DNA from: Acanthopleura granulata
Taxonomy: Eukaryota > Mollusca > Polyplacophora > Chitonida > Chitonidae
Reading direction: 5' to 3'
Assembly (NCBI GenBank): GCA_016165875.1
Contig: JABBOT010000004.1
Span: 4,719,351 to 4,783,350, forward strand
DNA: 64,000 bases
Shown here: positions 51,701 through 60,700 of the stretch, one piece after another
Layout: every line of letters begins with the position of its first letter
How positions within the stretch are numbered: the stretch's first letter is position 1
Program-made: the position numbers and the translations under genes
The notes under the pieces: generated by a model
What the model was told of the DNA's origin: nothing
The model's input: the letters and a program-made list of their open reading frames with translations, nothing else
The model's database searches: none

Positions 51701-54700
51701 TGACCTTCTTAAACATGTGCATTTCTGTAGTAACCCTATTTGAGCTTAAGTCTACAGTGTATAAATAATACATGGATATGAAGTCAGAGAAATTTATATT
51801 TTTCAAGCTTTCAAGATTTCAGGGGTCAGTCCCAGTGAAATAGTTTCAAAATATATATTTCACATATGTTTCAAGAGGGCAGATTGAACCAATATATAAA
51901 TTTAGAATGTAACACAAACCTGATCATGCCTGTGATAAGGCATTAAACAACAACCAAACTGGGCCAAATTTTTTTGTGGCAAATATACACCAACAAAAAC
52001 GGTCACCAAGAGAACAAAAAGATCTGCAGTAGTTGATAAATCATTCTACTTCGGAGCCATTACAACATCTACACTGTATTTTTATATTAGCATAGACCTG
52101 AAATGCCATCTAATACACATGACACTTTTAAGTCACTCAACGGAACACATTACAAATGAAATAATCACTCTTGACGGAAATTTACTAAATGTTGTCCTTT
52201 AATCCTCTAGTATCCAACAAACCTGATCGGCTTCATTGGCAAAGAGCCATGGTTGATTTTTGCAGTGCCATAGAGCTTTGGTGATTTTCTGATGTCTGCG
52301 TCCATACTTTGACCTGGGGGTGTAAATTGAGGGAGGCGTGTCTAACCCAGGGAGTATCATCACTCCTTTGTAGACTACTCACAGCTCATTAATTTACTGC
52401 CAAGAAGCGTTAATGAGCTTTATATGTTACCACAACAGAGGCCAACTGATTCAACAAATCTATGTTGAAAAAGTTTTCCGCTGGCATGTTTGATAACTGA
52501 GAGTAGCAAAATCCAAAAGATTTCAGTTGTACAGTTCCCTTCTGTTTTAAATCAGATCACTTCTCTTTTTGGGGTAGGGGGATTTCTGTAAATGGCTTCA
52601 AGAAGGAACTAACACGAGATTCTTGAGTGTAACTGTAGAATGAATTACTCCAGTAATAAGGTGCAACAGATGTTTTATCCAGCTTAGTCCTGCTGTGCAT
52701 AACAAGTTTGTTATGTCTTGTTCATCTTCCTCAATCTTCTCTGACAAGATCATTGAACAGGAACCAGCTGAGATGTATCACGGAAAAAGCACAATGACAT
52801 CCACGAAACAAGGTAAATACAGCACTGTCACATTATTTGTTTCTCTGATGTTTCCAAGACAAATTGTTTCAACAAACACGGCAGGCAACCAAGTAAAATC
52901 TCCATACAGTACATACTTAGTGACACAACTGTGAGTGTATGAGTTGATAGATGAAAAAAAAATTTTCATCCAATAAACAGTAAACTCAAAAAAGCCCTTT
53001 GGTCCACAGCTTAAGAACCAAACATGCACGGTCATTACAGTAAGATCATAAATTCAGCTGTACACAGAGCAGTGAAGTATCATATCTGTGCTGGTGTTTA
53101 CACACCATAACAAACCCTCAAAACATGGAGTATTAAAGATACAAGGACATACGTCAGTAACTGGCCTGTGTATAGAACTACCCATGCACATATATAGAAC
53201 AGGTAGAAAGGCTCAGCTCAATGTCTGTAAAGCTCTACATAATAAAGGAACCTTTTAAGCCCTGTGATCAACATGAATGTCAATAGAAAGCCCTTCTGGG
53301 GACAGCATTACAGTACAATGAACAGTTCACCATGTACACTTTTACTGAACTTGTTCACTGTCCACTGACATGAAGGCACATCTTTCAATTACCACAAAAG
53401 TCTTCATACTATTATTCTCTAGGTCCTACCCTTGTTAATTGAACATGTTCTATCAGACTTAAACAAGCTTTAAGAAAATATAATGTTCTTTATACAATAT
53501 ACTTTATTTTCACATATACCTGGGGATTAACATCAGCTATATTATAACTGTGAAGAGTTAATAGAATACTTCAAAACCTTTCCGATGCACTTTCAGACTT
53601 TTTCAGAATTTCACCATTCAGACTTATAGAATACAACAACATCATTTTATGTTAATGGATTGTAGGCAATGAAACAAACTGAATGATTATGTCGAACACC
53701 CAGCAGTAAATATAATCTTTCAATCCACAATAAAGATGAATAATTATGTTGTTTTTAGAGTTAGTTGCTATACTAAATGCAAAGATGTTATGGCATTTAA
53801 GTAATGTTGTCAATTTATGAACAAACATAAAAGAAGCACAGGACTAAAATTGTAAGAATTTTGAACAGTGGAGTACAGTGTATATATGTAACCATAATTA
53901 TCAAAAACTCCTTTCAGAACTGGCATCATGGTTTGGGAAGAAATTTGTTACAGTTGGCTGATTGATAAAACCCTGAATATGCAATGTGATACATGATGTC
54001 CAGTGTACAAGTGTTGTATGTGAGTAAAGTTGTTTGCCATCTACTCAACCCTAAAAGCAAATAGATTATTTGTAGTAGCATTCTGAAAGTATATTCTCTT
54101 GCATACATGACCCTAATGGTTTGATCCCTCAGGCTATCAGCTGAAACTATCACACAGTCGGACCCTGGGGTAGTTTTACAGGTAATACCACACTGTAAAA
54201 CTCAGTCAACTCAGTCAATATATTACTGATCTTCCCGAAGGCCCTCTATAGATCAGCAAACACACATCCATAAATATTTATGCCATATACTAGTAGAACT
54301 AAAATGAAAACTGAATGAAAAGCAAAAGATATAAAATATTTAAAGAAATATATGCCAAAATGGGCTACAACTGTAGCTCACTTATCTCGATCTGTTTGCA
54401 GTGATCATGTTGATAGGTTTTCAAAGAAGTGAGCCTTAAGGACCTATGTGTGGTCATTTGAGTGGGTCTAAGGACATATGAGTAGATCCCGAGAAAAAAA
54501 TAGTGTTGAGTTAAATTGAGGTTTAACATTAAAGATTATTCAGGTTGATTACGATCAAAGTAATGAACACATGATCTCTTCTGTCCAAGATAGATCACGT
54601 AGATGGTAGGAAATTATAACTGAGGTCTGGACCAAGAATTCTAGTTTCTTGAAATAAAAAAAAATAAAAAAAATAAAAAAAATTATGGTTCTGTTCCTAA

Positions 54701-57700
54701 CCTGTAAAGGATCATATCCACCGTATTTGTATAAACACCCACATGGCTACTGGCTAGACCCAAAAAATTTTTTTGTTCAGTTTTCACATTTTTTCAGGTG
54801 TGGATTTATCACAGCAAGAAAATACTAAACAGGAAATTATGTTCTTTTTCTAGCCTTACTGTGTATCACTCGAAATATTTCCAGCAAACACTTGTATTTC
54901 TAAGTTTAGAGTATACAAATAATGTGCATCAATCGTTTGGGACAAGTAGGAGCATCAATAAGAGGGACCCACTTCAATATAGCAAACCCTCCAAGTGGAG
55001 ACCATAATTATTGCTGGCAGTGGAAGGCTTAACAACTGGAATTTCACCACCTTTAGAATGATCATCCATTTTGCAAAGAAGTCCGGAAAACTGTTATGTT
55101 ATGTTTTTGCTTTGTCACAGACTGATAGATAGAGTGTAAAACTTTAACTGAGTACAACCACTGGACTATAAATAAAGAAACACATGCTGTGATATCTTTT
55201 TCAGAGGAGTTAGATAACATGAAAGTTGCAGGCAAATACATTCATTTTTCAGTACATGTAGTTGAAACTCACAGAGTACATTACAGTTCCACAGTAGGTA
55301 TAACCACTGTAACTCAGTACAGTTCCATTTGGGGTTGTCAAGGACAACAATTCTATAGATCTATTAAGGATTATATGCTGATTGTCAGCTAAAATCACTT
55401 GGGTTCCTCTAGGTTAGGTTCTGTCGGACATTAAATGTAACAGCTAAATCGTCTCTAAATGATTTGGGTATAGCCATGCATATAGATTGTAGAACATCAC
55501 TTTAATCTATGTCACTAGACCTTGAGACGGTTAATAATGCATGTACATGTTCCCAGTTGCATGTATAGCCATCTAATTGCAAGCCATAGTTCCTGTAGTA
55601 TTATTTAAGCATATAGAGCCTGTGTGTCTGAGCCAGAGAGACACGGTTTGGTTAACTCAGATCATACTTTTTCTCACACCTGTGTACTTGCCCCTTAGTC
55701 TAGACGAGATATGCATGGAGTTTTGAGTGGACCTTGTTACAATCTCAATCTGCTATGGACTTTGAGCGAAAAAGTATGCTTGACCTCAGTTAACCAAGCA
55801 GTGTCTCTGGCTAATAGTGGGTTCGACGTTCGAGCAAGAGACAGGCACAGGTCTATTTAAGGTCTATTTAAGATATTCTATTGAGGCATTACATAGCTTT
55901 CCCTGTGGAAAATTCTACTGATGCCACTACAACATTGTGCAAATAAGGCTTTCAGCTCTTGTGCTAAAGGGTAGGGAGATACATAAGTATTTTAGCAGCG
56001 GTTAAATACTCAGAATGTCTCTACTTTTGCAGCTACATGTACATCACAAATACATTGCTACAGTTGCTTTAACTGAACACTCACAGAGTATGGCTTCACA
56101 TCTGGCTCCTCACTTTCCTCATCCGACATGTTCATCACTCGAATCACTTCTCGGTATTCACGATTAAGATCGTGTTTACGTTGCTTTGCCTTTCATTAAC
56201 AACGCATTTCAAAGTCAGATATAATCTGCTATAATGCTCAGTACAGGTGTGTGCTACACACCTTATTATTTGTAATGTTTGGAAAAGATGCTAAGACACA
56301 TGATATTACCTATAGGTATCTTTATACCTAGATTTTGTTCTCTTAACAGTAAAGGTTTTTATTTTAAAAAGTCCTATCAAAAATGTACCAATTTCATTTT
56401 GATTACATAAATCTATACATGTACTGGTAGCGAATAGTGGCGGCCTAATCTCTTTATAACTGTTGTATGGAACATCATTGTATTTGTATGCTTGTACATA
56501 TAAATCTATAATGTGCCTCAAATGGCACATTTCTCCTAAGGATGAATTAATTAATGTTGAAAAGCTGAAAGCGTCAAATTGAATTTCTTCACAGAGTTAC
56601 TTTTCTTACTTATTTTGTCACTGTACTTACTTCAGCAGACCTACTTTTTGCCAGGCCAGGAATGGTACCATAATAATGAGTCTGTCAAGTTAACAGGTAC
56701 ATGCAGTAAGTACAGCTCTATGCCAATTTCTACCATATTATCTTTCAGCAGAGACAAAAAATAAGCTTTTCTAGTCTCTGTTGTGCAGTCTTAAACATGT
56801 GACACAGATCCTTCATGCTCAGAACAATGAAAACATGTCACTACTTTAAGACAGTGGCTGGTAAAAATGTTTCCTTGAAAACTTGTGATTGAATTTTTTC
56901 AGTACTTGGCTGAAGAGTTAAGTTTAACATAAACACCCATGAAACTGACCGACAAACAGATGTGGATCAGTAATTTGTGATCTTTACCCCAGTTTTGACT
57001 TTTCACTTATAAGACAAGCTTGAGACATATCTTATTTTGTTACTATACCATGCTGATATTAAGAGCATAGTGCTGTCTAAATGAATGGTCTTGTATTTTT
57101 CCAGACAAGAATCATAATCACCATTTACACACTTAGGTAGTTTAAATTGAACGAATTTTCTCCAGGTGTTATGTATAATGCAGTATTCTGTGACATGGAA
57201 TGTTAGAAAGAGGAAGCTGTTCATCTTAGAATCTTTGGTGAATACAGTTCACTTGCATTTGAACTTTATAATATTAAAGCAAATAACTGAAAGTCCTTAC
57301 CTGTTGCCGTCTAGACACTTCTGGGTTTCTCCCTTCATGCTTCTGAAAGTTACAAAGTAATGTCATTTATACGAATCAAAGGAATAATTAAAAAATGTGT
57401 TTATTAATGACAAACACTGAATCAGCCTCCATTTTCTATAACTCTGAATAGGCATGTTGTTTTTTTATTAATTTTATATAACAGGGACAACAGAATCTGC
57501 CAGCATTACCAAACTATTGCATTCTTTAGCATTTTAATAATTAACATTCATTCCTAAATGATTTAGAGAAAAGTTGTGCATAAACAGAAACTAAAATCGC
57601 ATATTTATTATCACATAAAATGAATTAAGATACGTAAACACCAGTGAAAAATATCTAAGGCAAGTAATGTTTTCTAAAATCGAAATTAATGGTTCAGTCT

Positions 57701-60700
57701 GAAACTTGTAGCAAGACTTCAGCATATCAATGACCCTCAGTGACCTTTACCATTAATCTCAATATGATAGACACAAATCAAATCTCTGAGGTCTATATCA
57801 TACAATGAAATAAAAAATCATACTATAAATATGCATATATACACCATCTGAGTAAGAAGATTGCAAGCTGAAAATCTGAACAAAATCTTCATCAGAAGAT
57901 TGAACTTCTGCATGATCTTGACTGCATGATCGCTTTTTATTAGTCGTCATACTCTTTGTAACCTATGTGTAGTAATGACATACACCAAGTTTCAGAAAGT
58001 TTGGAAACTGAAGAAAGCAGTTTTTTGTTATATCTCTCAGCTTTTGTTTTGGACTGATATTTGTCAAAAGTCATTCAGTTCAAAGCCTTAGTGTAGTAAT
58101 AATATACCATTTGTCCGGTATTTGAAATTACTTTTTCTCAGAAACTTGGTAACAAGGCTTTTTGCCAATGGGTAACCTTTTGACCATGACCTCATAATTA
58201 TATGACTAAAAAAAACAAATTCCCCAGGTCTATGTGTTGCACTGTGTGTCCCTGCTCATGTGAAGTTAATGAAATATTGCATGCAAGTACATGTACGTGT
58301 ATATATGTTTAAACCAAAAATTTTCAATGAAATTCAGACATGGTTCAGCTAGGTCTCACCAATAAATTATGACAAAGAATGGCAGTTTGTCTGTATTTAA
58401 CAAAATGACACAGTACATTATGAAGAGAGAGTTTTAACATACAAGAAAAGGGACTCTTGCAGAAAAGTTCTATAAAGACAGGTGTTGCCTTTAAATAAAA
58501 TACAGCACAATGTATATGGATACCCTGAGCAGGACGGACTTGAATACATCACATACTATAAAAAAGTCTAAAATATCAAGGAATGCAATTACACATGAAC
58601 ACTAAAACATAAGTTCTTTGCAACACAGAAATCAGCTTGTGCATGACAGGCATGTATACCACACATATCAGGACAGGAGTAAGGGAACATCAAAACTGAA
58701 ACACCAATTTCCACAATCACATGAACTACCCTGTGCATGAGTGGCTTAATTACCACACATATCATCACAGAGGCAAGGGAATATCAAGTTACACAGCATA
58801 GATTTAGCCAGAATTGGAAATCAGATCATCTCATTCCCAACTGTTATTCAATTTTCCATCTGTCTACCACGTTAATTTAATCAAAACAGACTCAAAGTCA
58901 CTGAGACAATGCCCTGGCTAAACCTATACAACACAGACCACCAATTTCCAATACCACATAAATCAGACAAACAAGAAAACACAGGCATGTGCATTAACAC
59001 CACAGAATACATTGAGACAAACACCACATTGTGCAAGAGATCATAACATCCATTTCCAACATAAGCATCAAAGACAAAATGATGTAGCAATACAGCACTG
59101 AGATCGGCACAGAAGCCGACAAAACAACTTACAGGCTCCTGAGTCTGATTTTTAATGTTTCTAGCCCTTTCCTTTTCTCTCTGAAATTCATTGTATTCTT
59201 CATTTCTCTTCTTCGCCTTCTCTTGCTACAAAAGACAATTGCGATTCATCCTCTAAACAACAGAAACATCAACACCTCATTGACCAGAACAGCCTGCTGA
59301 AAGGAGGCAAACTAAGATACTAATGGTTTTCAATCTAGGAAATTCAGATTTTTTTCAGAAATATCCACATACATGTTTGAAGTTTTTACAGAATGGTCTA
59401 GTTTTACCGACACAAGCTTCGAAAACATTTTTCCACTGCCCAACCCAAGTTTGGACTAAGGTGACCAGGACTTGACAATATCAATCTCATATTAGGTCAT
59501 CGACAATGGATGTCTCAATGCCTTCTATAAAACGATGTCAAATCAGCTACATCCTAACTTTGTGTGTGTGTGAGACTAATCAACATGATCACCTTCTACT
59601 ATAATTCCTGATGACATAAGGGAAGAACTATAACTTTCTAATATTCACATATTTATTGCATTTAATTACATGTATTCAACATGAGAACCATTTGGTTGAG
59701 ATTTTCTATGAATCCATGGCATTCTCCTCACTATAATTAATCCAACGAGTTCATTCTTTCTCATATAAACTAAAACAGGCTAAGTATACACATACACAAT
59801 AATAAATATACTGTATAAACTAATACATGTACTTATTAAAACATATATTGCAAACATAAATGTATATTGCATGCTTTTACAAACTCTATGAATTTCTGAC
59901 AGCAGACGGGGTCTTGGCTTCTACCTCATGCATCCATTTACTATTGTAACAGTTATCTCCCTTTGTCTCCTCTTATCTACTTGTTAATAACGTGAACACT
60001 CGCATGATGGCTTTACGTACAAGTTCAGCACTTTAAAGTACCCACATAAAGGTACACTATTTAATTTAAGGTATCTTAAATGCTGCACTGCTTTCCATGA
60101 ACATTGCTCACACTGGCTTTGGCTCAGTATGTATCGGATAACCTTGAACAAGGATGATGCAGGCAAAATAAATGAAGAACTATAATCACATGTACATGTA
60201 CTATGCATGTATAATCATTACACTGCCATACATGTTCTTCTAGATGTGTCTTCTTGTGCAGAATAAAAATACAACACAGTGACACATTCTGGCCAAAGCT
60301 GACAACATCTGCTAAGCTGCCAAATCTAAGAGTCAGAGCAAGTGTCAATTACAAATAGATGTATGTATATGTAAATTATACCTGACTAAGATGAATACTT
60401 GGAACTGGGTAACATCTCACCATGCTGGTTGTCTTCCTTTACTATGATTGTGCATTATTGTACACAGACAATTCCTGGCACAACACAAAACTCAGGTCTA
60501 CTCTGAGACAACATTAGGGTCAGGTGAGTACTCAAAGGCAGGTTACTGTGATCCACTGTAACACACAAATCCTATTTGGCCTTTTAACCTCCTTGGCAGC
60601 TTAATTGTTGAGAGCTGGCAAACTGCTAAATGTTTAGGACAAGCCATATTACTTTACTGTCAACACGGCTATTAATGAAACACTATTAATGGGAAAATTA

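Larger units (their letters stand above)
51659..56084 (-). other. Largest visible CSPP1 intron (4.4 kb)
   Basis: It contains a candidate frame-breaking exon (52223-52313), A-rich simple sequence at about 54655-54690 (AAATAAAAAAAATAAA) and a small inverted-repeat element (55629-55813). No other coding signal was seen. Confidence 0.5.
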
